The position numbers and the translations under genes are program-made. Below the pieces are notes generated by a model. It saw nothing but the letters and a program-made list of their open reading frames with translations, ran no database searches and was not told the origin of the DNA. Below are positions 45,163 through 53,248 of a DNA stretch of 64,000 nt, in pieces; the first letter of the stretch is position 1; each line of letters opens with the position of its first letter. Source of the DNA: Pelagibius sp050330205 (GTDB taxonomy: Bacteria; Pseudomonadota; Alphaproteobacteria; Kiloniellales; Kiloniellaceae). The DNA lies in NCBI GenBank assembly GCA_050330205.1, contig JBHJOA010000027.1, forward strand, positions 1 to 64,000, written 5' to 3'.

Positions 45163-46320
45163 TCAGGCCAGCGCCATGACGGCGGTGGCGAAGCGGTCGA
45201 GGTCGGCATCCTCGACGGCGCGCGCCGTGGCCCGGCGCATGGGCTGGTTCTCCGGCGCCCGCATTTCGGCGGCGAGGGCGGCGGCGTCGAAGGCCTTGAA
45301 GGCTTCCGGCAGGCGGCGCTCGACGCCGCAGCGGGGCATGAGGCCGGCGTACCAGCCGGGCAGCGCGTCGGCGCCGGCGAGCCCGCAGGCGCGGGCGGCG
45401 GCGGCAAACAACCCGTTATCGCCCTCGACCGACCACGCCAGCGTGACCTCGAGGCCCAGCGCGGTGGCGAGGCCGTGGTGGACCGGCGCCAGCCCGGCCA
45501 GGGCGTGGGAGATGTTGTGGGCGACGGCGGTGCCGCAGTTGTCGATGGCGATGCCGGCCAGCGCCGAGCCGAGCAGCAGGTCGCCGCGGGCCTGCAGGTT
45601 TTCCGGCTCGCGCACCGCCGTCTCCAGTGCGCCGGCGATGAGCGCGAGTGCCTTGTGCGCGGTCAGCGAATTGCCGGCGGTGGCGTTGCGGTTGGTGCAG
45701 GACTCGAGCGCGTGAACGAAGGCGTCGAGGCCGGTCCAGGCGGTCAGATGCGGCGGCAGCGAGATGGTCAGTTCGGGGTCGAGCACGACGCGCTTCGGCT
45801 TGGTCTCCTGGCCCCAGATCCACAGCTTCCTGCCGGCGGGTCCGGAAAAGACGTTGGTCGCCGAAAGCTCCGAGCCGGTGCCCGCCGTGGTCGGCAGGCA
45901 GATCGAGGCAATGCCCTCGGCGGGCAGGGGGTGGGCGGCCAGGGCATAGTGCATGGCGTCGGCCTCCGCCCGCGCGATGGCGGCCGCCACCTTGCCGATG
46001 TCGAGGGCCGAGCCGCCACCGAGGGCGACGACGGCGTCGGCCCGCAGGCGGCGCGCGGCCCCGGCGGCGGCGTCGATCTGCGCCGCCTTGGGCTCGCCGG
46101 CGATCTCGGCGTAGAGGCCGACCGTGGCGCCGGCGGCTTCCAGGGCCTGCTGCAGCGGCGCCACCAGCCCGAGGTTCACCAGGGCGGCGTCGGCCACCAG
46201 CAGCACCCGACCGCCGCGGGAGACGGCCTTCACGTCGTCGGCGAGGGCGGCGGCGCGGCCGGGCCCGAAGTGAATCTCCGGCACCGCGTTGAGGGCGAAG
46301 GAAGCGGGGGCAGGGGGCAT
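45163..46320 (-). CDS. Iron-containing alcohol dehydrogenase family protein
   Basis: A 385-residue NAD(P)-dependent dehydrogenase. It has the glycine-rich nucleotide motif VVALGGGSALDIGK (about 97-110), the PTTAGTGSELSATNVF loop, and the metal-binding region LDPELT to HALESC and HNISHALAG (His). The family includes 1,3-propanediol, lactaldehyde and maleylacetate reductases, so its exact substrate is open. It is upstream of the MR-type enzyme with a 17-base gap, which indicates an operon. It is a short-form member (DUF of Fe-ADH). Confidence 0.86.
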   Translation of the reverse strand: MPPAPASFALNAVPEIHFGPGRAAALADDVKAVSRGGRVLLVADAALVNLGLVAPLQQALEAAGATVGLYAEIAGEPKAAQIDAAAGAARRLRADAVVALGGGSALDIGKVAAAIARAEADAMHYALAAHPLPAEGIASICLPTTAGTGSELSATNVFSGPAGRKLWIWGQETKPKRVVLDPELTISLPPHLTAWTGLDAFVHALESCTNRNATAGNSLTAHKALALIAGALETAVREPENLQARGDLLLGSALAGIAIDNCGTAVAHNISHALAGLAPVHHGLATALGLEVTLAWSVEGDNGLFAAAARACGLAGADALPGWYAGLMPRCGVERRLPEAFKAFDAAALAAEMRAPENQPMRRATARAVEDADLDRFATAVMALA

Positions 46321-46412
46321 GGAGGGTCCGGCGTCGCGAGGGATCGGTCCCCGCCATTAGCGCAGGTCGCGGCCGGCGGCAAGGAGAAGCGTGGGGGAGG
46401 GCCGCCCGGCGT

Positions 46413-46564
46413 GCTTCGAGACGCGCGCTGGCGCGCGCTCCTCACGGTTCGAGACGCGCCTGCGGCGCTCCTCACCATGAGGACATTTCATTCTGCCACG
46501 AAGATTGTTCCTCATCCTGAGGAGCCCGACCGGGCCGATGCCCGGGCGGGCGTCTCGAAGGACG
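46413..46564. repeat. Cluster of CTTCGAGACG palindromic repeats
   Basis: In the 282-base gap between two minus-strand genes lie several half-motifs: CTTCGAGACGCGCGC (46413 on), TTCGAGACGCGCC (46448 on), CTCCTCACCATGAGGA (46468 on), CCTCATCCTGAGGAG (46510 on) and CGTCTCGAAGG (46551 on). They form an imperfect large inverted repeat. Related half-motifs occur at 1218-1300, so this is an interspersed repeat family, not a transposon copy. Confidence 0.6.
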
Positions 46565-46602
46565 CACCACGGTTATGCCGAGAGGGTCCGGCGGAGGAAG
46601 CG

Positions 46603-47988
46603 CTACCTTGCCGTCTCCACAGGGCGGGCGACGGCGGGCGGCAGCTGCCCGGTGATGACGACGCGCTCCTGGCCGTTGCCGGTCTGTGCGGCTAGGGCAA
46701 CCTCGGCTTCGGTGGGAAGCTCGGTGCACTTCTTCACCGCGCGGCCGGAGATCAGGGTGCGGCGCAGGGACTCGAGGAACTCGATGGAGCCGTCCTCCTC
46801 GGCGCGGTGGCGCGCCATCTCCACCGCCGACTTGGTGGCGCTGGTGCGCTCGGCGAGTTCCTTGGCGGCGGCATCGTCGAGGGTCTTGAGGTCGCTGATG
46901 CAGCGCACGCCCTGGTCGCGCATCTCCTCGGCCGCCGGGCCGAAGTAGAGCACCAAGCGCGCCTGCAGCTGCCAGTCGATGAGTTCGAGCGGCTGGAACG
47001 GCGTGGTGAAGAGCAGCTGCACGAATTCGGCGTTGGCGAGGTCGAAGCAGGACTCGATGCCCTCCTCGGCCAGCCGCAGGCGGTCGTTGACGGAGATGCC
47101 CTGGATCAGGTCCAGCGGCACCTCGCGCGCCTTGGCCTCGACCGGGCTGAGGATGGCGTTCACGCGCTCGGTCATGTACTGCAGGGCGCGCTGCGGGAAG
47201 ATGCCGATCATGAAGGCGAGCACCGGCAGGAAGCTGCTGGCGATACCGGCTTCGGCCTCGCCGCCGCCGGCCAGTTGCGGCAGCATGTGATAGACCATGA
47301 GGGCGATGATCGCCGCGAAGATCATGCGGGTGCCGAGGCCGTAGTAGACCGCCGGCATCAGGTCGCTGGTGTAGTAGCGGTGCAGGATGTGCTGCAGGCC
47401 CCAGAGGTAGGCGCCGAGGAAAGCCATGCCGAAGAACAGCAGCGTGCCGGTCTGGTAGGCCTCTATGGCCGCCGCGTCGCTGCCCTTGAAGGCGCCGAGC
47501 AGCAGCAGGTTCGGCGTCTCGCTGAGGCCGAGTTCCTTGCCCAGCATCACCGCCGTGAGCCCCAGCAGGGTCACCACCGAGGTGAAGCAGACGGCGTAGA
47601 GGAAGTGGCTCTCGCGCGTCTCGCGCTTGTAGATGTGGTAGTAGTGCTCGTAGTCGAGGCCGAGGGCACGGCAGTCCTCGCGCAGCTGGCGACGCCGCAC
47701 GTCGCGGCGCACCACGTAGAAGCTGATGGCGGTGAAGGGGATGAACAGCATCAGCACGACGACGACGCCGACCCGGTAGACGATCGGCGCGGAGAAGGCG
47801 ATCTCGCCATCGGTGGTGGCGCCCAGCGCCCACCAGACGTAGCCGAGGGTGGTGAGCGCCAGCCCGGCGGCCATGAGGAAGAGCAGCGCCGGCTTGGGAC
47901 GCAGGCCCATGACGGTGGGCTCGTTGACGGCGCCCGGGCGGGACGGCGGTGTCGCCTCCGGCGGGTTCGCGACCTGGGACCCTGACAT
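46603..47988 (-). CDS. Multipass membrane protein with C-terminal helical domain, unknown function
   Basis: A 461-residue protein that I do not recognise. An N-terminal polar stretch (1-30) is followed by about six hydrophobic helices up to residue 260 (e.g. LLFLMAAGLALTTLGYVWWAL, VGVVVVLMLFIPFTAISFYVV). Residues about 290-380 look like a soluble helical domain with repeated IQGI-type turns (DLIQGISVNDRLRLAEEGIES, then LIDWQLQARLVLYFG), reminiscent of helix-hairpin-helix units. A long charged helix, then a tail. It stands alone between the repeat cluster and a divergent-looking gap, and shows no enzymatic motif. Confidence 0.7.
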   Translation of the reverse strand: MSGSQVANPPEATPPSRPGAVNEPTVMGLRPKPALLFLMAAGLALTTLGYVWWALGATTDGEIAFSAPIVYRVGVVVVLMLFIPFTAISFYVVRRDVRRRQLREDCRALGLDYEHYYHIYKRETRESHFLYAVCFTSVVTLLGLTAVMLGKELGLSETPNLLLLGAFKGSDAAAIEAYQTGTLLFFGMAFLGAYLWGLQHILHRYYTSDLMPAVYYGLGTRMIFAAIIALMVYHMLPQLAGGGEAEAGIASSFLPVLAFMIGIFPQRALQYMTERVNAILSPVEAKAREVPLDLIQGISVNDRLRLAEEGIESCFDLANAEFVQLLFTTPFQPLELIDWQLQARLVLYFGPAAEEMRDQGVRCISDLKTLDDAAAKELAERTSATKSAVEMARHRAEEDGSIEFLESLRRTLISGRAVKKCTELPTEAEVALAAQTGNGQERVVITGQLPPAVARPVETAR

Positions 47989-48140
47989 CGTTGCCCCCTA
48001 CGCTGCGCGGTTCAGAGGATAGGTAAGCGCACCCCGATAAGCTGAACTGATCGATTAACTATACCGCTGGGGTCACTGCGGGGACAGGCGATTCCGCCGC
48101 GGCGCTTGCACCCAGGGGCGGTACCTCGGAAGAGACGCCG

Positions 48141-49358
48141 TCACACCTCGGCAGCGCGGCTGCGCGGCGCCGCCAGCACCAGGGCGAGGGAAACCGCCCC
48201 GGCCAGCACGAAGCCGGCGGCCAGGGGATAGACCGTCATGTCGTAGAAGCGGCCGAGGGAGACCGCGAGCGCCACCGCCACCAGGCTCGACAGCGAGGCG
48301 ATCAGCGAGGCGCCGAGGCCGGCGACGCGGCCGAGCGACTGCATGGCCATGGCATTGAGGTTGCCGAACAGCAGGCCGTTGCAGCAGAAGGCGAGGAAGC
48401 AGAGCGTCATGAAGGCGGCGAAAGGCGGTACGCCGTCGTGCCGCAGGGCGACCGCGAAGAGGCCACCGCCGAACACGACGATCCCGCAGAGCGCGACGAC
48501 GGCGAGCCGCTGCATGCCGAAGCGCAGCACCAGCTGGCTGTTGCAGAAGGACGCAAGGCCGATGCCGAGGGCGAGCACCGCGAAGTAGAGCGGGAAGGTC
48601 GTGTCGATGCCGTAGAGGTCGAAGAACAGGGCCTGGGCGGTACTGAGGTAGAGCAGCAGGGCGCCGAAGATCATGCCGGCGGCGAAGGTGTAGGCCATCA
48701 CCTTGCCGTGGCGCAGGATCAGGGCGCCGTTGGCCAGGATGGCGGAGAGCGAGAAGCGGATGCGGCGGGCCGGCGGCAGCGTCTCCGGTTGGCGGAGGCC
48801 GAGCCACAGCGCGACGACCGCCGCCAGGGCGAGGAACAGCAGGAAGATGGCGCGCCAGTCGGCCACCAGGAGCACCGCCTGGCCGAGCGCCGGCGCCAGC
48901 ATCGGCACCAGGATGAAGACCATGAAGATGAACGACAGGATGCGCGCCATGGCCGCGCCCTCGTACTGGTCGCGGATCAGCGCCCGCGAGGCGATCTTCG
49001 GGCCGGCGCAGCCGATGCCCTGGACGATGCGCCCCAGCAGCACCTGTTCCAGCGTCGCTGCCGTCATCGCCAGGACAGCGCCGAGCCCGAAGATCGCCAG
49101 GCCGAGCAGGATCGCCTTCTTGCGCCCGATGGCGTCGGACAGTGGGCCGAAGAACAGCTCGCCGAGGACCATGCCGAGGATGAAGAAGGTGACGACGAGC
49201 TGGGTGTCGTTCGCCTCGGCCACCGCCAGGCTGCGGCCCATCTCGCGCAGCGCCGGCAGCATGGCGTCGATGCTGAGCGCGGTCAGCGAAGTCGTCAGCG
49301 AGAAGAGGACGACGAATTCCGGCAGGCGCAGCGGCGGTTTCGCGGGGGAAGCGGACAA
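48141..49358 (-). CDS. MFS multidrug efflux transporter, Bcr/CflA type
   Basis: A 405-residue 12-helix transporter. The MFS loop-2 motif reads GPLSDAIGRKKAILLG at about 72-87. Sequence features of the Bcr/CflA group (e.g. MLPALREMG with the small N-terminal helix) are visible. It is divergent from the TetR gene, with two palindromic operators between them at 49499-49537, so it is probably induced by the TetR ligand. Substrate (antibiotic or dye) is inferred from the family. Confidence 0.9.
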   Translation of the reverse strand: MSASPAKPPLRLPEFVVLFSLTTSLTALSIDAMLPALREMGRSLAVAEANDTQLVVTFFILGMVLGELFFGPLSDAIGRKKAILLGLAIFGLGAVLAMTAATLEQVLLGRIVQGIGCAGPKIASRALIRDQYEGAAMARILSFIFMVFILVPMLAPALGQAVLLVADWRAIFLLFLALAAVVALWLGLRQPETLPPARRIRFSLSAILANGALILRHGKVMAYTFAAGMIFGALLLYLSTAQALFFDLYGIDTTFPLYFAVLALGIGLASFCNSQLVLRFGMQRLAVVALCGIVVFGGGLFAVALRHDGVPPFAAFMTLCFLAFCCNGLLFGNLNAMAMQSLGRVAGLGASLIASLSSLVAVALAVSLGRFYDMTVYPLAAGFVLAGAVSLALVLAAPRSRAAEV

Positions 49359-49487
49359 GGGGCGGCTCTGGCGGCTGTTGAAAAGGGCGGGCTGCCCAGA
49401 CTAGCCGCTGCCGCCATGCCCGCCCACTGCCAAGACCGCAACCCCCGCATGCGGCGAGCGGCCGATACAGCGGCGTTGTCGCGGCGC

Positions 49488-49516
49488 TTGACGCATTTGG
49501 ACGAACGTCCTAATGT
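49488..49516 (+). promoter_or_regulatory. Sigma-70-type promoter for TetR overlapping an operator
   Basis: TTGACG at 49488-49493 and TAATGT at 49511-49516 stand 17 bases apart, matching a -35/-10 pair. The first operator palindrome lies in the spacer, so binding of the repressor would block polymerase. Inference from consensus match. Confidence 0.55.
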
Positions 49517-49537
49517 TAGGGAATTGGACGTTTGTCC
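49499..49537. promoter_or_regulatory. Two TetR operator palindromes
   Basis: Palindrome 1 is GGACGAACGTCC (49499-49510). Palindrome 2 is GGACGTTTGTCC (49526-49537), imperfect at one position. Their centres are 27 bases apart. Both lie between the divergent MFS gene and the TetR gene (start 49578). They read as TTGGACG..CGTCCTAA-type sites used by TetR proteins. Confidence 0.7.
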
Positions 49538-49577
49538 TAGAGGCAAGCCGGCCAGACCGGGAAGAGGAGGCGGTTTC

Positions 49578-50183
49578 ATGGATGGCGAGACCACGCGCGA
49601 CCGCATCGTCGAGGCGGCGGACGGGCTGTTCTACCGGCAGGGCTACGAACACACCTCGTTTGCCGACATCGCCGAGGCCGTGCGGATTTCGCGCGGCAAC
49701 TTCTACTACTACTTCAAGTCCAAGGACGAGATCCTGGACGCGGTCATCGAGGAGCGCCTGGCCAATACCCGGAAGATGCTCGAGCGGTGGGAGGTCGAGG
49801 GGACCACGCCCGCCGACCGCATCCGCAGCTTCATCCATATCCTCATCGCCAACCGGGCCGATATAAAGCGCTACGGCTGCCCCGTCGGCACCCTCTGCTC
49901 CGAGCTCGCGAAGCTGGGTCATGCCTCGCAGGGAGAGGCCGAGAAGCTGTTCACGCTGTTCCGCCTGTGGCTGCGCCGGCAGTTCGTCCTGCTCGGACGC
50001 AAGGCCGATGCCGATGCGCTGGCACTGCACCTGCTCGCGCGCAGCCAGGGCGTCGCCACGCTGGCCAGCGCCTTTCACGACGAAAAGTTCATCAGGCAGG
50101 AGGTCAGGCTGATGTGCGACTGGCTGGAGTCCTGCAGGCCGGAAGGGCCGGAGGCCCGGCCCGGCAAACGCAAGGGAGAATGA
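49578..50183 (+). CDS. TetR family transcriptional regulator
   Basis: A 201-residue repressor. The helix-turn-helix is at about 25-47 (TSFADIAEAVRISRGNFYYYF), with the ligand-binding helices after it. I chose the ATG at 49578, after GAGGAGG at 49563-49569. Divergent from the Bcr/CflA pump and followed without a gap by a YCII-domain gene, overlapping its start. Together they look like a small drug/stress-response unit. Confidence 0.92.
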   Translation: MDGETTRDRIVEAADGLFYRQGYEHTSFADIAEAVRISRGNFYYYFKSKDEILDAVIEERLANTRKMLERWEVEGTTPADRIRSFIHILIANRADIKRYGCPVGTLCSELAKLGHASQGEAEKLFTLFRLWLRRQFVLLGRKADADALALHLLARSQGVATLASAFHDEKFIRQEVRLMCDWLESCRPEGPEARPGKRKGE

Positions 50184-50491
50184 TGGAGATGTTCATCGTG
50201 CTGCTGAAGTTCGCCGCCAACAGGGACCAGGCCGGCCGCCACATGGAGGGTCACAAGGCATGGCTCCAGAGCGGCTTCGACGACAGCGTGTTCATTTTGG
50301 CCGGCAGCCTGCAGCCGCAGCGTGGCGGCGCGATCCTTGCGGAGAATACGTCGTTGGAGGAGCTGCAAGGCAGGGTGGACGACGACCCTTTCGTGGTGGA
50401 GAAGGTCGTCACTGCGGAGATTCTCGAGATCACGCCGTCCAGAGCCGACGATCGGCTGCGGTTCCTGCTCGGCACCGCAGCCGCGGCGTGA
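50183..50491 (+). CDS. YCII-related domain protein
   Basis: A 102-residue protein with a ferredoxin-like YCII fold (MFIVLLKFAANRDQAGRHMEGHKAWLQ start; histidine and Asp pattern). YciI-type proteins have a putative catalytic His-Asp pair; the His in HMEGHKAWL fits. I placed the start at the ATG at 50183; an overlapping ATG at 50180 and one at 50189 are alternatives. It shares a base with the TetR stop. Function is unknown, possibly a small hydrolase or degradative enzyme for the pump's substrate. Confidence 0.8.
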   Translation: MEMFIVLLKFAANRDQAGRHMEGHKAWLQSGFDDSVFILAGSLQPQRGGAILAENTSLEELQGRVDDDPFVVEKVVTAEILEITPSRADDRLRFLLGTAAAA

Positions 50492-50524
50492 GGCCGGCGG
50501 CCGCCTCGCGGCCGCCGGCTTCGA

Positions 50525-51775
50525 TTACGGCACCCGGCGGATGGCCGGCGTCGCCGGTTCGCCGGGCTGCGGCTGGCGCAGCTGCAGGCCGGGCGTCGGG
50601 GCCTGGTTGGCGCCGCCGTTCTGGAAGCCGCCGACCTTGCCGCCGGCACCGCCGCCGCCGAGGACCGGGTTCACCACCGGCGTGCAGCGGGTCTTCCACA
50701 CGGCCTGGTCCATCAGCTGATAATTGTTCGACCAGCCCTGCTCTCCGGCGGATCTGGTGACCACGAAGACGCGCAGGTTGTGCATGATGGTGTTGTTGAG
50801 GGCGGCACCCTTCGGCGTTTCGAGCTCGAAGACGTAGTTCTGCGTGTGGTTCTTCGAGTCGTAGGCGATGACTCCCGACTCCTGCAGCGGCGTGTTGCCG
50901 GCGGAGAGGCGGATGCGGAGTTCGCCTTGGCCCTGACCCTGGTAGAAGACGCGTACCTGCTTCGTCGCCGGGCAGGCACCTTCATGGTGCGGCATGTCGT
51001 GCTGGAACTGCGCGGACGTGATTTGCAGGGGCTGCGGGCCGGCCTGGAAGCTGCCGGGCAGCTGACCCTGGCCGATCTGGGCGTTCACCTCGAAGAGCTG
51101 CGGGTCGCCCTGGTAGACGATCTTCAGGGTGGTGTACTTCACGACATGCGACAGCGGCTGCTGCGCCTCGTAGAAGGTGTCTTTGCTGATCTTGTTACGC
51201 TCGTAGTACGCGCAGGTGGATTCCCAGCGGATCGGAATCTGCTCCATGATCACGTGGTTCTGCCGCAGGTACTGCAGCCGGTCCGGTGCCTCGTCGGCGT
51301 GCCGCAGGACCACGGCGACCGGATCGATGCCGATCTGCGGGTGAGTGAGCTGGGCGACCGGAAGCTGAAAGCCGTGCGCGTCCATGTCCTGGACGTGGTC
51401 GATGCTGCTGGACTCCGGCAGCGCCTTCGAATGGACCAAGCCGGTACGCCCGATGCCGAAGGCGCCGTCGCGCAGGAAGTGGCCGCGCCGCCACGTCAGG
51501 TTCTCCGAGGTGGTGCCCAGGCACTCGACATAGCCGCCGATGCTGAGCGCGATTTGGTTCTCCTGCACCGCAAGCTTGAGGCTGGCGAGGCTGTGGTTGG
51601 CCGCGACGTTGCGGACGGTCACCACCGGTGCCGGTCCGTGCGCCATCACGTCCATGGACTTGACCCCGACAAGATGGCTGTCGTCGGCGAAGGCCGAGGC
51701 GCCGAAGGCCCCCAGCGACGCCAGCCCGAGGGCAATGGCGGCGGCGGACTTGGCGATGGACTGGATCGGTAACAT
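50525..51775 (-). CDS. Exported protein of unknown function
   Basis: A 416-residue secreted protein, not recognised. A Sec signal at 1-31 (PIQSIAKSAAAIALGLASLG, cut near FADD) is clear. I chose the ATG at 51775; six residues upstream another ATG exists. The mature part is beta-rich, with an N-terminal ~60-residue domain, then a middle with YYERNKISKDTFYEAQQPL, and a C-terminal Gly/Gln/Pro-rich tail (GGGGAGGKVGGFQNGG) that may be disordered. It has few cysteines. It is convergent with the YCII gene and divergent from the redoxin-oxygenase gene. No clear function. Confidence 0.65.
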   Translation of the reverse strand: MLPIQSIAKSAAAIALGLASLGAFGASAFADDSHLVGVKSMDVMAHGPAPVVTVRNVAANHSLASLKLAVQENQIALSIGGYVECLGTTSENLTWRRGHFLRDGAFGIGRTGLVHSKALPESSSIDHVQDMDAHGFQLPVAQLTHPQIGIDPVAVVLRHADEAPDRLQYLRQNHVIMEQIPIRWESTCAYYERNKISKDTFYEAQQPLSHVVKYTTLKIVYQGDPQLFEVNAQIGQGQLPGSFQAGPQPLQITSAQFQHDMPHHEGACPATKQVRVFYQGQGQGELRIRLSAGNTPLQESGVIAYDSKNHTQNYVFELETPKGAALNNTIMHNLRVFVVTRSAGEQGWSNNYQLMDQAVWKTRCTPVVNPVLGGGGAGGKVGGFQNGGANQAPTPGLQLRQPQPGEPATPAIRRVP

Positions 51776-52099
51776 TTCCGGGTTCTCCCACATGATCTAC
51801 GGAACACAGGTTACGGGCAGGTGGTCCTGCCCTTCGCCCGTCAGTCGCAGCGGGCCCGAAGAAGGTTCAACTGGATGACCGGAGAGAATTTAGGGAGATT
51901 CGCCCAAAAATGGGTTAACGAAACATTGCCCCGCCCCCTGGCGAAGGCGCGGCCGGAGAAAAGCCTGACGCCTTCTGAATCGCGGCGAATTCGTCTACCA
52001 TGAATTGGGTCCAAGAAGAATCGGCCGGGGCCGGGCCTGTTGGCACGGGCCGGGTGCGGAGCCCCTGCGTCACGCGTGTTTTCGGAGAGCCAGCCCTGT
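51776..52099. other. Intergenic divergent promoter region
   Basis: About 320 bases between the exported protein gene and the redoxin-oxygenase gene. It is mildly A+T-rich near 51885-51925 and 51980-52020, with no clear operator, promoter pair or small gene that I could support. Confidence 0.4.
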
Positions 52100-53248
52100 A
52101 TGACGATCTACGCAGACCCCCAGCCGGGCGATCCCGCGCCATACTTCGTCCAGCGGTCCTTCGGTAACCCGCGCTTTGCGTTCGACACCACGGCCGGCCG
52201 CTACGTCGTCCTCTGTTTCCTGGGATCCGCCGCCGACCCGCACGGCAGGGCCGCCATCGACGCCGTGCAGACCCGACCTGACATCTTTGACGGCGATATG
52301 GCCAGGTTCTTCGGTGTGAGCGTCGATCCGGAGGACGAAAGGCAGGGTCGGGTGGCAGACAGCTATCCGGGATACCGCTTCTTCTGGGATTTCGACCTGA
52401 CGGTCAGCCGGCTTTTCGGCGCTGCGCCGGTCGACGCGGTCGCGGGAGGCAAACCCTTTAAGCTGCACCGGCGCTGGGTCGTGATGGATCCGACGCTGCG
52501 GGTCATGAAGGTCGTGCCCTTCAGCAAGGATGGCAGCGACATTGAGGCTCTCCTGTCCTATTGCGCCGCCCTGCCGCCGCCCTCGCGCTTCGCCGGCGTG
52601 GAGCTGCAGGCGCCGGTCATCATGCTGCCGAACGTTTTCGAGCCGGCGCTGTGCAGCCGGCTCGTCGACCTCTACGAGGCGCATGGCGGGCGCGAGTCCG
52701 GCTTTTTTCGCGAGGAGAACGGCGTGACGGTCGGAGCAACGAATCCCGACCACAAGCGACGCCGCGACTACAAAATCGAGGACAAGGAACTGATCGCCCT
52801 GCTGCAGGCGCGGTTCCACCGCCGCGTGGTGCCGGAGATCGCCAAGGTGCACCAGTTCCATGTCACACTGATGGAGCGCTTTTTCGTTGCCTGCTACGCG
52901 GAAGAGGACGGCGGTCACTTCCAGGCGCACCGCGACAACACGACCAAGGGCACGGCCCACCGCCGCTTCGCCGTCTCGGTCAATCTGAACGACGATTTCG
53001 ACGGCGGCGAGCTGAGCTTTCCGGAGTACGGTCCGCGCGGCTTCAAGATGCCTCCAGGTTGCGCGGTGGTGTTCTCCTGCTCGCTGCTGCATGCAGTCTC
53101 GAAGGTGACACGGGGGCGGCGCTATGCCTTCCTGCCGTTCCTCTACGACGACGCAGCGGCGGAGCTGCGCGAGCGCAACCGGCGCTACCTGGCCAAGGAG
53201 GCCACCGCCGGCGGCAGCAGTGGGGCCCTCGCGGATCCTCGCCGTTAG
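52100..53248 (+). CDS. Redoxin-like domain fused to 2OG-Fe(II) oxygenase
   Basis: A 382-residue two-domain protein. The first half (about 1-165) has a peroxiredoxin-type fold (GDPAPYFV, VVLCFLGSAAD, FFGVSVDPEDERQG, FFWDFDLTVSRLFG) but lacks the active-site TPxC cysteine. The second half (170-382) has a prolyl-hydroxylase-like oxygenase core: the iron pair in FQAHRDNTTKG (H-x-D), distal histidine in SLLHAVSKVTRGRRYAFLPF with Arg, and GGELSFPEYG. I chose the ATG at 52100, with GGAGAG upstream. It overlaps the next gene's stop by 4 bases in convergent orientation. Its role is unknown: perhaps an oxidative-state-linked hydroxylase. Confidence 0.83.
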   Translation: MTIYADPQPGDPAPYFVQRSFGNPRFAFDTTAGRYVVLCFLGSAADPHGRAAIDAVQTRPDIFDGDMARFFGVSVDPEDERQGRVADSYPGYRFFWDFDLTVSRLFGAAPVDAVAGGKPFKLHRRWVVMDPTLRVMKVVPFSKDGSDIEALLSYCAALPPPSRFAGVELQAPVIMLPNVFEPALCSRLVDLYEAHGGRESGFFREENGVTVGATNPDHKRRRDYKIEDKELIALLQARFHRRVVPEIAKVHQFHVTLMERFFVACYAEEDGGHFQAHRDNTTKGTAHRRFAVSVNLNDDFDGGELSFPEYGPRGFKMPPGCAVVFSCSLLHAVSKVTRGRRYAFLPFLYDDAAAELRERNRRYLAKEATAGGSSGALADPRR

